Positions 18,814 to 26,611 are shown, counted from the stretch's first letter. The stretch: 64,000 nucleotides of DNA from Armatimonadota bacterium (GCA_025998755.1 AP024674.1:2682162-2746161), one strand, 5' to 3'. Notes: generated by a model not told the origin, from the letters alone. Program-made: numbers and translations.

Positions 18814-19581
18814 CTACGCTGTCAGCATTTCCCGCAGCTTTTTGAGCGCCTTGTTCTGAAGCCGCGACACGTGCATCTGGCTGATGTTCAGACGTTTGGC
18901 CACCTCCGTCTGCGACATATCGAGGAAATAGCGGTAGAGAAGCACTGCGCGCTCACGCTCGCCCAGGTTCTGCATGGCTCGCGTGAGGTCGTCATATAGC
19001 TCCAGTTTCTCCAGCAGCTCGTCCTGCGCCCCCAGCGAGTCGGACGGCTTCATCCCCGCCGCATCCCCTTCGCTGGACGAGGGAGCATCCACGGAGACCG
19101 GTGAATACGCGCTGGCCACGGCCAGCCCGTCGAGAACGTCCTGCGGTGGCACCTGCAGACGTTCCGCGATCTCCTCGATAGTGGGTTCGCGTCCCAGTTC
19201 GTGCGAAAGCTCCTCAGAGACCTTGGAGACCTGCTGGTTCAGCTCCTGAAGGCGCCGCGGGACCTTCAGACCCCACGCCCTGTCCCGGAAATAACGGCGG
19301 ATCTCCCCCACAATGGTGGGTGTGGCGAAGGTGCAGAACTTCGAGCCGCGAGAGGGGTCGTAGCGGTCAACGGCCTTGATCAGGCCGATATTGCCCACGG
19401 CGATCAGATCTTCCAGAGGCTCGCCGCGGTTGGCGAACTTGCTGGCCAGGTAGCGCACCAGCCTCTGGTTAGAGTCTATGAGCTGCTTCCTGAGGCGCGG
19501 GTCCCGTGTCCTGGCGAATTCCCTGAAAAGCTCCTCGGAATCGTCGCGGTCGGCGTTGCCCCGGCGGCTACCCCGCGGCAT
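18814..19581 (-). CDS. sigB: RNA polymerase sigma factor, SigB/SigF/SigG group
   Basis: About 255 residues from ATG 19581 (a GTG at 19596 is possible). Region 2 is excellent: NQRLVRYLASKF, DLIAVGNIGLIKAVDRYDPS, then RGSKFCTFATPTIVGEIRRYFRD, quoted here as KFCTFATPTIVGEIRRYF, the hallmark of the SigB/F/G group. Region 3 includes LGREPTIEEIAERLQ and region 4 includes LGERERAVLLYRYFLDMSQTEVAKRLNISQ (helix-turn-helix; key part SQTEVAKRLNIS). The start overlaps the end of the rsbW-like gene by 14 bp, so the two are translationally coupled. It would direct RNA polymerase to general-stress promoters; a matching promoter precedes hsp20 at 26008-26033. Confidence 0.95.
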   Translation of the reverse strand: MPRGSRRGNADRDDSEELFREFARTRDPRLRKQLIDSNQRLVRYLASKFANRGEPLEDLIAVGNIGLIKAVDRYDPSRGSKFCTFATPTIVGEIRRYFRDRAWGLKVPRRLQELNQQVSKVSEELSHELGREPTIEEIAERLQVPPQDVLDGLAVASAYSPVSVDAPSSSEGDAAGMKPSDSLGAQDELLEKLELYDDLTRAMQNLGERERAVLLYRYFLDMSQTEVAKRLNISQMHVSRLQNKALKKLREMLTA

Positions 19582-20017
19582 CTCTTCCCTGTTCACAGTT
19601 TTTGACCAGGCGAACCACCTGTCCCCCGCCGGCGGCCTCGCCGATTCCCACCTCATCCACCAGAAGCTGCATCAGGGAGATGCGGAAGCTTTCGTCATCG
19701 AAGTCCGGATCAATATCCAGGGAACCGGAAGGACCGGCTTCCGGGGGAATGGGAACATCGTCGCAGATGGTGAGGACGATGCGTCCTTCCTCCAGCTCGC
19801 CTGTTACGGTGATACGCGAGGCCGCGCGTCCCGCCTTTTCCGCCCGTTGCACCGAGGATGCGCAGGCTTCTCCCACCGCCAGGCGCAGGTCCTCCACCTC
19901 GTTGTACGAGAGGGGAAGCCGCCCGCACAGACCCAGAACGGCAAGCCGCACCACCGAGACATACTCGGCCAGCGCAGGGACTCTGAGTTCCATCACCGGC
20001 GCATCGTTGAGCGACAC
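19568..20017 (-). CDS. rsbW: RsbW-like anti-sigma factor (serine kinase)
   Basis: The 149-residue protein has a GHKL ATPase fold: VEDLRLAVGEACASSV is the N-box, IVLTICDDV the G1 region and ISLMQLLVDEV the equivalent of the G2 helix. In SigB systems it binds and holds the sigma factor, and phosphorylates its antagonist RsbV. GTG at 20017 is preceded by AAAGGAAC and lies 4 bp after the rsbV stop. Gene order rsbV-rsbW-sigB is the classic partner-switch arrangement, which supports the assignment beyond the sequence itself. Confidence 0.9.
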   Translation of the reverse strand: MSLNDAPVMELRVPALAEYVSVVRLAVLGLCGRLPLSYNEVEDLRLAVGEACASSVQRAEKAGRAASRITVTGELEEGRIVLTICDDVPIPPEAGPSGSLDIDPDFDDESFRISLMQLLVDEVGIGEAAGGGQVVRLVKNCEQGRDAAG

Positions 20018-20021
20018 GGGC

Positions 20022-20372
20022 TCAGTTCCTTTCCGCGCGCGCGACCGCCTCGTCCACCGACTTCAGGATGGTGAACACATTATGCAGCCCCGTAACCTCC
20101 AGCACGTGCTGGATCCTGGGCTTGGGGTTCACCAGAAATACCTCGCCGCCGTTCTCACGCGAGCGCTTCAGACCGGCCACCAGGATCCCCAGACCGCTGG
20201 AGTCCAGGTAGTCCACCTTGCTCAGGTCCATGACGAGATACTTCGACCCGCCGTCAAGCTGCTCCAGCATCGCCGACCGGACCCGGGGAGACGAATACAC
20301 GTCCACTTCTCCGGAGAGAGAGACCACTGCGATGTTGTCTCCCCGTTTCTCCGTATGGATGCCCAGTTCCAT
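20022..20372 (-). CDS. rsbV: RsbV-like anti-sigma-factor antagonist (STAS domain)
   Basis: The 116-residue protein is a single STAS domain: VVSLSGEVDVYSSPRVRSAM, YLVMDLSKVDYLDSSGLGIL, whose Ser in DSSGLG is the usual phosphorylation site, and VLEVTGLHNVFTI. Unphosphorylated RsbV binds RsbW and frees the sigma factor. I chose ATG 20372 because GGAGG precedes it by 4 bp; an upstream in-frame start would add an unlikely charged tail. No RsbU-type phosphatase is in the window. Confidence 0.93.
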   Translation of the reverse strand: MELGIHTEKRGDNIAVVSLSGEVDVYSSPRVRSAMLEQLDGGSKYLVMDLSKVDYLDSSGLGILVAGLKRSRENGGEVFLVNPKPRIQHVLEVTGLHNVFTILKSVDEAVARAERN

Positions 20373-20500
20373 CAAACCTCCAGACTCTTCCCTGCCGGAC
20401 TGTGCCTCTCGCGCATCTTTACCGGGCTTGCCCAACGTTCCCAGCCGGGAATCGCGGGTGGCGCCCGTCCCGCGGACGGCTTCCGTTCCCTGTTTCTTTC

Positions 20501-20830
20501 TTAGCCCACGTTCTCGGTCGAGGATTCCACCTCTTCCGCTGCCTGGCTGACCGCCTCGCGCCCGGCCTCCACGGCCTCCTTGATGCGAACGCTGGCTTCC
20601 TCCACCAGATCCTTGCCTTTGGCGGCCAGCTCCTCGGCGCGGGAGACCAGGTCACCCGCCACCCGCTCGGCCTTGCTCTTTAGATCATCCAGAGTATGCC
20701 GGACATCCTCGCGCATCTCCGTGCCCGTCTTCGGGGCGAAAAGCAGGGCCACAGCGGCCCCAACCAGCGCCCCCAATCCCACACCCGCCAGCACATTGAT
20801 CAGGACATTGCGGTCGTTTCGCTCATCCAT
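20501..20830 (-). CDS. YtxH domain general-stress protein
   Basis: The 109-residue protein opens with VLAGVGLGALVGAAVALLFAPKTGTEMREDV, of which ALVGAAVALLFAPKTGTEMR is the YtxH signature: a glycine-rich membrane helix followed by APKsGkE. The rest is a charged helical, probably coiled-coil segment. YtxH proteins of Bacillus are SigB-controlled, which fits a neighbour two genes from sigB. It overlaps the end of the DUF948-like gene by 8 bp. Confidence 0.88.
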   Translation of the reverse strand: MDERNDRNVLINVLAGVGLGALVGAAVALLFAPKTGTEMREDVRHTLDDLKSKAERVAGDLVSRAEELAAKGKDLVEEASVRIKEAVEAGREAVSQAAEEVESSTENVG

Positions 20831-21233
20831 TCCTGCTCTCGTCCTTTCGTTTGTCGGAGGGGTTCAACAATCTGTCCAACCCCGCAGCCACACCGGCCGC
20901 CACCCGTGCCGCCATTCCGGCCGAGTTGGCCGCAACCTTTTTCGCCGTTCCCACCGCACGCAGACCCGTCACCGCGCTTGCCACAGCGCCCACCGCACGC
21001 TCCGCCGCGCCGATCTTCACCGTCACAGACTGCACGGTCTGTTGCACCTGGTCGAGGATACTGTTCGCGCGGTCTGTTACGGTGCGCACCTGGGTCTGGA
21101 CGGCTTCGGAGGTCTCAGTGACAACCTTCGCTATCCGCCGCAGCACGAGGAAGGCCATCAGCAGCATGAGGATGATGAAGGCCACCAGGATGGTGAGCAA
21201 GATAGCGATCCACAGGCCCTGGCCGGCTGTCAC
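20823..21233 (-). CDS. DUF948-like membrane-anchored protein
   Basis: The 136-residue protein has one N-terminal membrane helix (AILLTILVAFIILMLLMAFLVL), then a long amphipathic helix (VVTETSEAVQTQVRTVTDRA and onward) and an alanine-rich C-terminus. This is the layout of DUF948 proteins, often paired with YtxH in Gram-positive genomes, and the pair occurs here. Function is unknown; a cell-envelope stress role is inferred from its neighbours. Its start overlaps the mnmA stop as ATGA. Confidence 0.75.
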   Translation of the reverse strand: MTAGQGLWIAILLTILVAFIILMLLMAFLVLRRIAKVVTETSEAVQTQVRTVTDRANSILDQVQQTVQSVTVKIGAAERAVGAVASAVTGLRAVGTAKKVAANSAGMAARVAAGVAAGLDRLLNPSDKRKDESRNG

Positions 21234-22354
21234 TGCTGCACTCCTCCTTCAACGGGCTGCCTGGCCCCGCGGCACACGCTCTCGATCGTGCCGCCGCCTA
21301 GCACCGTCTCCCCGTCATAGAACACAGCTGCCTGTCCCGGGGTCGGTGCGCGTTCCGGGGTGACAAATTCAAGCTCCCACTCGCCGTCCGGCAGCGGCCG
21401 GACTGTGGCCGGGACTTCGCGCATATTGTATCTGACTTTACAGGTCACGGCAATCGGACCGGCCGGAGGCACTCCCGACACCCACTTTACCGCTCCCACC
21501 CGCACGCTGGTGGTCATCAACTCTTCCCACGGGCCCACGGTGATGATATTCCGGCATGTGTCTATGTCCACCACATACAGTGGTTCGGCGGCGGCCACGC
21601 CGATCCCCTTCCTCTGTCCGATGGTGAACCCGGCTGCTCCGGGGTGCCTTCCCAGAAGCCTGCCCGATGTGTCCCGGATCTCTCCCGGCACCGCGGTCTC
21701 GGGCCTGCGCTGCGCCAGGAAGGCGCGGTGGCCTTCGCTGCCCACAAAGCAGATCTCCTGACTGTCCGGCTTCCGCCACACTGGCAGCCCCATCTCTCTG
21801 GCCAGCGTCCGGGCGTCCTTCTTGGCCATATCCCCCAGAGGAAACTCCAGGCGCGCAAGCTCCCGCTGCCCCAACATATACAGAACGTAAGACTGATCTT
21901 TCCGGGGGTCGGCCGCGCGCAGGAGGGTGAACCGTCCTTCAGCGTCCCGGCCGATCCGCGCATAGTGCCCCGTGGCCAGGCGGTCCGCCCCCAGAGCCTG
22001 CGCTTTGCCCAGCAGGGCGCTGAACTTCACGTGCTCGTTGCACCGGATGCACGGGTTCGGGGTCCTCCCGCGCGAGTATTCGTCCAGAAAATCGGCGATG
22101 ACGGAGCGTTCGAACTCTTCCCGCATGTTGAGGACGTAATGGGGGATGTCCAGCATTGTGGCCACGCGACGCGCGTCCTCCACGGCGTCCAGCGAGCAGC
22201 AACCCTGCCCCTCGGAAGGCGCGTCGGACGGCCAGATCTGCAGCGTCACTCCGATGACGTTATACCCCCGCTCCTTCAGCAGAGCTGCGGCGACGGAGCT
22301 GTCCACTCCGCCACTCATGGCCACCACCACTGTCATGCCGGTTCTGTCCGTCAC
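21230..22354 (-). CDS. mnmA: tRNA-specific 2-thiouridylase MnmA
   Basis: The 374-residue enzyme installs the 2-thio group on wobble uridine 34 of Lys, Glu and Gln tRNAs. VVVAMSGGVDSSVAA is the PP-loop that adenylates the base; CIRCNEHVKF holds the first catalytic Cys, and DSQEICFVG the second that carries the persulfide. GHYARIG and KDQSYVLYML are also typical. GTG at 22354 was favoured because GAGGTG lies 6 bp upstream; ATG 22336 is an alternative. It begins 28 bp after the Fur-family gene and ends in an ATGA overlap with the next gene. Confidence 0.96.
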   Translation of the reverse strand: MTDRTGMTVVVAMSGGVDSSVAAALLKERGYNVIGVTLQIWPSDAPSEGQGCCSLDAVEDARRVATMLDIPHYVLNMREEFERSVIADFLDEYSRGRTPNPCIRCNEHVKFSALLGKAQALGADRLATGHYARIGRDAEGRFTLLRAADPRKDQSYVLYMLGQRELARLEFPLGDMAKKDARTLAREMGLPVWRKPDSQEICFVGSEGHRAFLAQRRPETAVPGEIRDTSGRLLGRHPGAAGFTIGQRKGIGVAAAEPLYVVDIDTCRNIITVGPWEELMTTSVRVGAVKWVSGVPPAGPIAVTCKVRYNMREVPATVRPLPDGEWELEFVTPERAPTPGQAAVFYDGETVLGGGTIESVCRGARQPVEGGVQQ

Positions 22355-22382
22355 GGCGCCCACCTCGCGGGATCGTTCCGCC

Positions 22383-22877
22383 TCAGCCGCCGGAGCGGGC
22401 GCGGCGGCACGCAGGGCAATAGCCGCCGATCTCCACGCGTGCCATCTCGATGGAGTAACCGCGCTTCGTCTCCACCTCCCGTTCCATCTCCGCCCAGGTC
22501 TCCGGCTGCATATCCTCCACCTTGCCGCACTGCATGCAGACGATGTGCAGGTGCATCTTCTCGGGGAGCGGCTCGTAAAAGTGCCCGTCGTGCTCCCCCA
22601 TGTGCAGCAGATCCAGCTCGTCTATGAGCCCCAGCTTCCGCAACCGCTTGATGGTCCGGTAGACGGTGGTCTTGTCAATGGCGGGGACGCGGCGTCGCGC
22701 CTCGCGAAGCAGCGTGGGGGCGTCCAGGTGCTCGCGCGAGTTCTCCAGCAGGTCCACAATCACCTGCCGCTGTCGCGTCATCCGCAGCCCCTTCTCCCGG
22801 CAGGCCTCGGAAAGGGACTTCCCGGCCATCTTCCGGTCGTAGGAGCGGTCGCTCACAGCCTGTGATCTGGTCTCCAT
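22383..22877 (-). CDS. Fur family transcriptional regulator (Fur/PerR/Zur group)
   Basis: The 164-residue regulator has a winged-helix DNA-binding domain (KGLRMTRQRQVIVDLLENS, IDKTTVYRTIKRLRKLGLI) and a metal/dimer domain with DGHFYEP, HLHIVCMQCGK and a C-terminal CPACRRA. The two CxxC pairs (CMQC, CPAC) form the structural zinc site. Sequence alone does not separate Fur, PerR and Zur. ATG 22877 gives a normal length; its ribosome binding site is poor. It is the first gene of the operon that ends with the sigma factor and AI-2E protein, so metal or peroxide sensing may feed into general stress control. Confidence 0.92.
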   Translation of the reverse strand: METRSQAVSDRSYDRKMAGKSLSEACREKGLRMTRQRQVIVDLLENSREHLDAPTLLREARRRVPAIDKTTVYRTIKRLRKLGLIDELDLLHMGEHDGHFYEPLPEKMHLHIVCMQCGKVEDMQPETWAEMEREVETKRGYSIEMARVEIGGYCPACRRARSGG

Positions 22878-23012
22878 ACCGCCATGGTGGCTCCTATCGC
22901 TTCTCTTTGTCAAATAAAACACTTACCCTGCAGAACAGGCGCCCGTTTGCCGATGTACAGGGATGCCCGTCTTTTTGCCAGGTCAAGGGTCCTGCCGCCG
23001 TGTCCGGAAGCG

Positions 23013-23042
23013 TTGCCCTCCTGGCTCCGAACGTGCTATAAT
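23013..23042 (+). promoter_or_regulatory. sigma-70 promoter of the 64-residue gene
   Basis: TTGCCC (23013-23018) and a perfect TATAAT (23037-23042) are 18 bp apart, with an extended TG just before the -10. Confidence 0.75.
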
Positions 23043-23044
23043 AA

Positions 23045-23066
23045 AACCCGGTAAATCTACCGGGTT
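23045..23066. promoter_or_regulatory. perfect palindrome over the transcription start
   Basis: AACCCGGTA and TACCGGGTT (9 bp each) flank a 4-nt centre. The site begins 2 bp after the -10 and covers the expected start point, so it can act as an operator or as a 5' hairpin on the mRNA. It does not resemble a Fur box. Confidence 0.7.
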
Positions 23067-23087
23067 GAGACAGAGGAGGGCAAGCTG

Positions 23088-23282
23088 ATGAAGCCGGATT
23101 CTGATGTCAGAGGCCCGGAGGCCCCCGCCGTGGCGGCGGTCTCCATTTACCCTGGAGAGCGCCACCTGCTGGATCCCGAGCTGGTGGCCGAGGCAAGGAG
23201 GAGCCTCATCGAGAATCACGAGCTCCTGTGCGAGCCGGCGTGTTCGTCGGATCTCGAAAACGATATCCTTCTGGAGCTCTGA
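23088..23282 (+). CDS. 64-residue orphan protein
   Basis: I do not recognise this protein. It has a complete transcription unit of its own: promoter (23013-23042), palindrome at the start site, GAGGAGGG 8 bp before the ATG, and a terminator at 23371-23398. The sequence is acidic, has no membrane segment, and ends LENDILLEL. Two Cys sit close together in LLCEPACSSD. The middle, LLDPELVAEARRSLIENHEL, should be helical. It could be a small regulator or a peptide precursor, but no modifying enzyme is adjacent. Confidence 0.7.
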   Translation: MKPDSDVRGPEAPAVAAVSIYPGERHLLDPELVAEARRSLIENHELLCEPACSSDLENDILLEL

Positions 23283-23370
23283 GTCCGGTCCGGGCTGTTT
23301 CGCCGGTGTCCCGGAAGTTCACCGGCGGGCAGGGAAAGCCCGGCAGACAGGTTTGAGGCGATACTGCAAG

Positions 23371-23398
23371 GCGGACCCAGTCGGGTCCGCTTTCTCTT
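23371..23398 (+). terminator. intrinsic terminator of the 64-residue gene
   Basis: GCGGACCC and GGGTCCGC (8 bp) enclose AGTC and are followed by TTTCTCTT. It also separates this unit from the convergent ASKHA gene. Confidence 0.85.
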
Positions 23399-23424
23399 GT
23401 ACCCCCCTCCGATGGGCTCCTAGC

Positions 23425-25272
23425 TCAGCCCGTGGGGAAGAACATGGCGTCCATATAGGCGTCGCGGAAGTCGGGGCTGCCAGAGAGTTCCACATAGCGC
23501 ACCCGGGACCTCAGCCTCTGCGCCTGCCGGCGCTCCGCGTGCGAGAGAAGCGCCATCTGCGCCCCCACTCCTGCCGCATTGCCCACCGAGCGGATGCGGT
23601 TGAGCGGCACGGCTGGAAGCAGCCCGATCCGCCGGGCGCTTGAGGGTCTCACAAAGTTGCCGAACGCTCCGGCCAGCAGGACGACGCCCAGCCCGGCGGG
23701 GTCCACTCCGTTGCGGTCGCACAGCACCTGGATGCCGGCCGCGATGGAGCCCTTGGCGTTCTGAAGCTCCCGGATATCCGCCTGGGTCAGCGCCACTTCC
23801 CCCTGATGCCGGTCACCAAAGACCACCTCCTGCGCGCCGTCGCGCTCGCGCAGCCGGGCGGCGACCGGAGCCGGGACCGTATCCGGAAGTTCGTCCGCGG
23901 GCAGCAGGCGGCCGGTCTCGTCCACCAGTCCGCTTTCCAGCAGCGCCGCCACCGCGTCCACCAGTCCGGAACCGCAGAAACCCCGGGCGCGCGCTCCGCC
24001 GATGGTCTCGATGCAGAAGTCCCCGTCCGGCGTCAGGCGGACCGATGTGATGGCTCCCTCCGCAGCTCGCATTCCGCTGGAGATGTTCGCGCCCTCAAAG
24101 CACGGGCCGGCCGGCGCGGCGCAGGCCACGATGTCCCCGTTGACGCACAGGACGATCTCCCCGTTCGTCCCGATATCCACCAGGAGAGAGGTTCCTTTGC
24201 GCCTCCAGAGCCGTGTCGCCAGGATGTCCGCCACAATATCGCCGCCCACGTAGCTTGCCACCGCGGGCATCACATACACCCGTCCGGCGGGGTTGATGTC
24301 CATCCGCGCCTGACCGGGCGGAAGGGAAAGCCCCTCCTGGACTACGGGAATATAGGGAGCGAACGCGATGTTGCGGGGATCTATCCCCAGGAACAGATGC
24401 TGCATCACACTGTTGCCCGCCACCGAGACGGCATACACCTGGCGGCGGTCCGCTCCAGCCTCGTCGCAGAGTTCCCCGATCATCCGGTTCAGCCGGTTGC
24501 AGACCTGGGTATGGAGCGTCTTCAGGCCGTTCGGCTCGTTGATGGCATACTCTATTCGGCTGATGACGTCCGCCCCATAGGAAACCTGCGGATTCAGATC
24601 GCTCGCTACAGCAAGTTCTTCGCCGGTCCATAGGTCACGCAGGTAGCCCACCAGAGTGGTGGTTCCGATGTCGAACGCCACCCCAAGGAGCGATGCTGTC
24701 GTGTCACCCGGCTCGATGCCTGTCAGGCGCCCGTCGCAGAGCACTGCCGTCGCCTGCCATTCGGGGCGAAGCGCTCCGGCAAGCGAGCGCAGCACCTCCA
24801 GTCCCACCGTGTCCTCTGCAGCGATCCCCAGCTCGCGGCAGGCCCTGGCATAGTCGCCGGTCTGGTCCTCCAGCGACGGTGGAGTCAGTTTGAAGACGCG
24901 CTTCACCACCGGAGGGGCCAGCCGGAACCGCGCGCGCACCCCGCCGGTCAGAATCTGCTGCGGTCCATAGGACGGGACTGTGACCTCCACCTCCCCGCGG
25001 GGCCACGTCTGGCACGCCAGCCGCCAGCCGTCCTTCAACTGCTCTTCGGAAAGGAATCGCCGTTCGGTGTCGGTGGGTTCCGAAACAGGGCCTTTGACGA
25101 ACACCAGGCACTTACCGCAGGTTCCGACCCCATTGCAGGTGTTATAGATGGCGACATCCGCCTCGCGGGCCAGAGCGAAGATGGTCAGGGAGTCGCGGAC
25201 GTGACGAACACGGTCGGAAGGGAGGAAGCGCACGCAGGCCTCTGTGCGCCGAGAGGGCGATCTGTCTGTCAT
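23425..25272 (-). CDS. 2Fe-2S ferredoxin plus ASKHA domain protein (corrinoid-protein reductive activator type, DUF4445)
   Basis: About 615 residues from ATG 25272. The N-terminal 2Fe-2S ferredoxin shows TCNGVGTCGKCLVF and a later LACQT, giving the four cluster cysteines. The C-terminal two thirds are an ASKHA ATPase: GVAFDIGTTTLVGYL, SYGADVISRIEYA, LVDIGTNGEIVL, GFCGSGLVDAVAALL and VLLAGAFGNFV. Such RamA/RACE proteins use ATP to reduce the cobalt of corrinoid proteins that slip to the inactive Co(II) state. No corrinoid protein or methyltransferase lies in the window, so the partner must be elsewhere. Upstream, ATGACG and TATGAT at 18-bp spacing may be a weak promoter. Confidence 0.88.
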   Translation of the reverse strand: MTDRSPSRRTEACVRFLPSDRVRHVRDSLTIFALAREADVAIYNTCNGVGTCGKCLVFVKGPVSEPTDTERRFLSEEQLKDGWRLACQTWPRGEVEVTVPSYGPQQILTGGVRARFRLAPPVVKRVFKLTPPSLEDQTGDYARACRELGIAAEDTVGLEVLRSLAGALRPEWQATAVLCDGRLTGIEPGDTTASLLGVAFDIGTTTLVGYLRDLWTGEELAVASDLNPQVSYGADVISRIEYAINEPNGLKTLHTQVCNRLNRMIGELCDEAGADRRQVYAVSVAGNSVMQHLFLGIDPRNIAFAPYIPVVQEGLSLPPGQARMDINPAGRVYVMPAVASYVGGDIVADILATRLWRRKGTSLLVDIGTNGEIVLCVNGDIVACAAPAGPCFEGANISSGMRAAEGAITSVRLTPDGDFCIETIGGARARGFCGSGLVDAVAALLESGLVDETGRLLPADELPDTVPAPVAARLRERDGAQEVVFGDRHQGEVALTQADIRELQNAKGSIAAGIQVLCDRNGVDPAGLGVVLLAGAFGNFVRPSSARRIGLLPAVPLNRIRSVGNAAGVGAQMALLSHAERRQAQRLRSRVRYVELSGSPDFRDAYMDAMFFPTG

Positions 25273-25386
25273 AGGGTGCAACCGGTCCTGGCTTTGGGAT
25301 TTTCCGGGTGCATCATAGCGGGAAAACCGCCGCTGCGTCATCGGGATAAGTTCGCGAAGGGGTGCTGGGGGACAGGCCTTTGATGC

Positions 25387-25411
25387 AAAAAGGGCGCCCT
25401 TTGGGGCGCCC
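25387..25411 (-). terminator. intrinsic terminator of hsp20
   Basis: Read leftward, an 8-bp GGGCGCCC stem (25404-25411 with 25392-25399) closes a 4-nt loop and ends in five T residues (25391-25387). It isolates hsp20 from the ASKHA gene. Confidence 0.88.
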
Positions 25412-25440
25412 CCACGGTGTCAGTCGGAAGACTCCAGGCG

Positions 25441-25953
25441 TCAAGCCGACTCGACCTTGATGTTCCGGGTCTTGGCCACCTGGGTCTTCGGGAGGGTGAC
25501 CTTCAGCACGCCGTTCTTCATGACAGCCTTCGCCTTGTCCGCATCAACCTCCGCAGGCAGGCGGAATGACCGCCGGAACGCGCCGCGCGCGCTCTGCCGG
25601 ATATGGTAGCGGCCCTCCTCCTTCTCCTCCTCTGCGGCGCGCTCACCGGAGATGGTGAGCGTGTCGCCGGTCACGGAGATCTGGACGTCTTTCTGCTCCA
25701 CACCCGGCAGCTCCACCGAGATGCGGACGTCCTCACCGGTCTCATAGATGTCAACCGCGCCAAACCCGGCGTCAAAGACAGGCGACTCGAACAGCGGGCC
25801 GGAAAGGACACCCAGTCCACCGAACAGGCGGTCCACGCTTCGGCGCAACTCGTCGAACTCTCGGAACAGCGACCTCGCCGGAGCGGACCAGAAGTCAGTC
25901 AGGCTGTCCTCCCTTCGGACCAGGGCTCCCTCGGTATCGTTCTTGCGCACCAT
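25441..25953 (-). CDS. Hsp20/alpha-crystallin small heat shock protein
   Basis: The 170-residue chaperone binds unfolding proteins and prevents aggregation. The alpha-crystallin domain spans about residues 65-160: VDIYETGEDVRISVELPGV, VQISVTGDTLTISGER, GAFRRSFRLPAEVDADKAKA and MKNGVLKVTLPK, the last being the conserved A-x-x-x-n-GVL motif. The N-terminal arm is charged. AAAGGAGG lies 10 bp before the ATG. A SigB-type promoter at 26008-26033 and a terminator at 25387 make it a single-gene unit, probably part of the general-stress regulon run by the sigma factor at 18814-19581. Confidence 0.95.
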   Translation of the reverse strand: MVRKNDTEGALVRREDSLTDFWSAPARSLFREFDELRRSVDRLFGGLGVLSGPLFESPVFDAGFGAVDIYETGEDVRISVELPGVEQKDVQISVTGDTLTISGERAAEEEKEEGRYHIRQSARGAFRRSFRLPAEVDADKAKAVMKNGVLKVTLPKTQVAKTRNIKVESA

Positions 25954-26007
25954 TCGATCATCACCTCCTTTGCACCGTGTCTTGTCTTTCCACCTCCCGT
26001 TCCTGTA

Positions 26008-26033
26008 ATACCCTTGCCCGTCGCGGACTAAAC
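26008..26033 (-). promoter_or_regulatory. SigB-type promoter of hsp20
   Basis: Read leftward, GTTTAG (26033-26028), 14 bp, GGGTAT (26013-26008) matches the known SigB consensus GTTTAA-N12-14-GGGTAT at 11 of 12 positions. It predicts a start near 26000 and a leader of about 47 nt. Confidence 0.8.
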
Positions 26034-26067
26034 ATACTGATGTGAAAAAACTTTAGTCTTATAGACT

Positions 26068-26511
26068 CATATATGTCCGCCCTGGCCCTGCTCAGCCCCT
26101 GTGCAGGGAGCCCCGGCACCTAGGGAGGGTAAGTCCAGAACACATTCCGCAACGCGTGTTCTCGATGCGCACGGCTTGCCCTGCGCTTTTCGACCGGCGC
26201 AAGGAGCACCCGAGAGTGTCGAGTCTGGAGCCAAGAGGCCCGACAAGGGCAGACGCCCTGATCCCAGGCCCTCTCCCGTTCCTGAAAAAGGGCTTCCCAC
26301 TTGCTGCCTCTGTTTCCGGAGCGCCGCTACACGCTCAAATGGTGGAGTAGTGCCGAGGGAGCAAATTCCTCCGCCCCTGCCGAGAGAAGGTTTGGATGCG
26401 GGGAGCCGAAGCTCGGCGCTCCGGGGAGCTTGTTCCCAAAGCACCCGGCCAAGCACAAAGGATCGATCCAGGACGGAAGGGACGGATGCTGGCTGTCAAT
26501 AAGGCGAATGC
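26068..26511. other. gap upstream of hsp20 with no recognised gene
   Basis: About 440 bp with no convincing coding frame on either strand. An inverted repeat AGTCT-TAT-AGACT (26055-26067) and a wider GACTAAA...TTTAGTC pair (26026-26032, 26052-26058) sit at its left end, around the hsp20 promoter. Confidence 0.45.
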
Positions 26512-26611
26512 CAAAAAAGTATCGGGCCCGGTCTGGGCAGCCGGGCCCGATTGCGTTGCAGGCGCCAGCCTGCGATGACGCCTGCGCGAGGCAAACTTGT
26601 TGTCCACCAGC
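26512..26611 (-). ncRNA. candidate small RNA of about 100 nt with two competing hairpins
   Basis: A strong leftward promoter (26618-26646) predicts a start near 26611. About 60 nt later an 11-bp perfect stem (26541-26551 with 26521-26531) is followed by ACTTTTTT, a good terminator. Before it, GCAGGCG at 26585-26579 and GCAGGC at 26573-26568 can each pair with the same downstream GCGCCTGC (26564-26558), so two mutually exclusive hairpins are possible. I see no 6S, SRP or tmRNA signature. A leader-peptide frame starting GTG GAC AAC AAG exists, but has no clear ribosome binding site. Confidence 0.6.

Noticed and set aside
23045-23066. Fur box.
   Set aside because: The palindrome is GC-rich in its arms and unlike the A/T-rich GATAAT-type Fur site, although a Fur-family gene is next door.
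26101-26502. Protein-coding frame of 133 codons in the gap upstream of hsp20.
   Set aside because: No ribosome binding site, low-complexity residue composition and overlapping frames of similar quality on both strands.
26512-26611. SRP RNA or 6S RNA.
   Set aside because: No GGAA-capped SRP helix VIII and no long 6S-type open duplex; the length also does not fit 6S.
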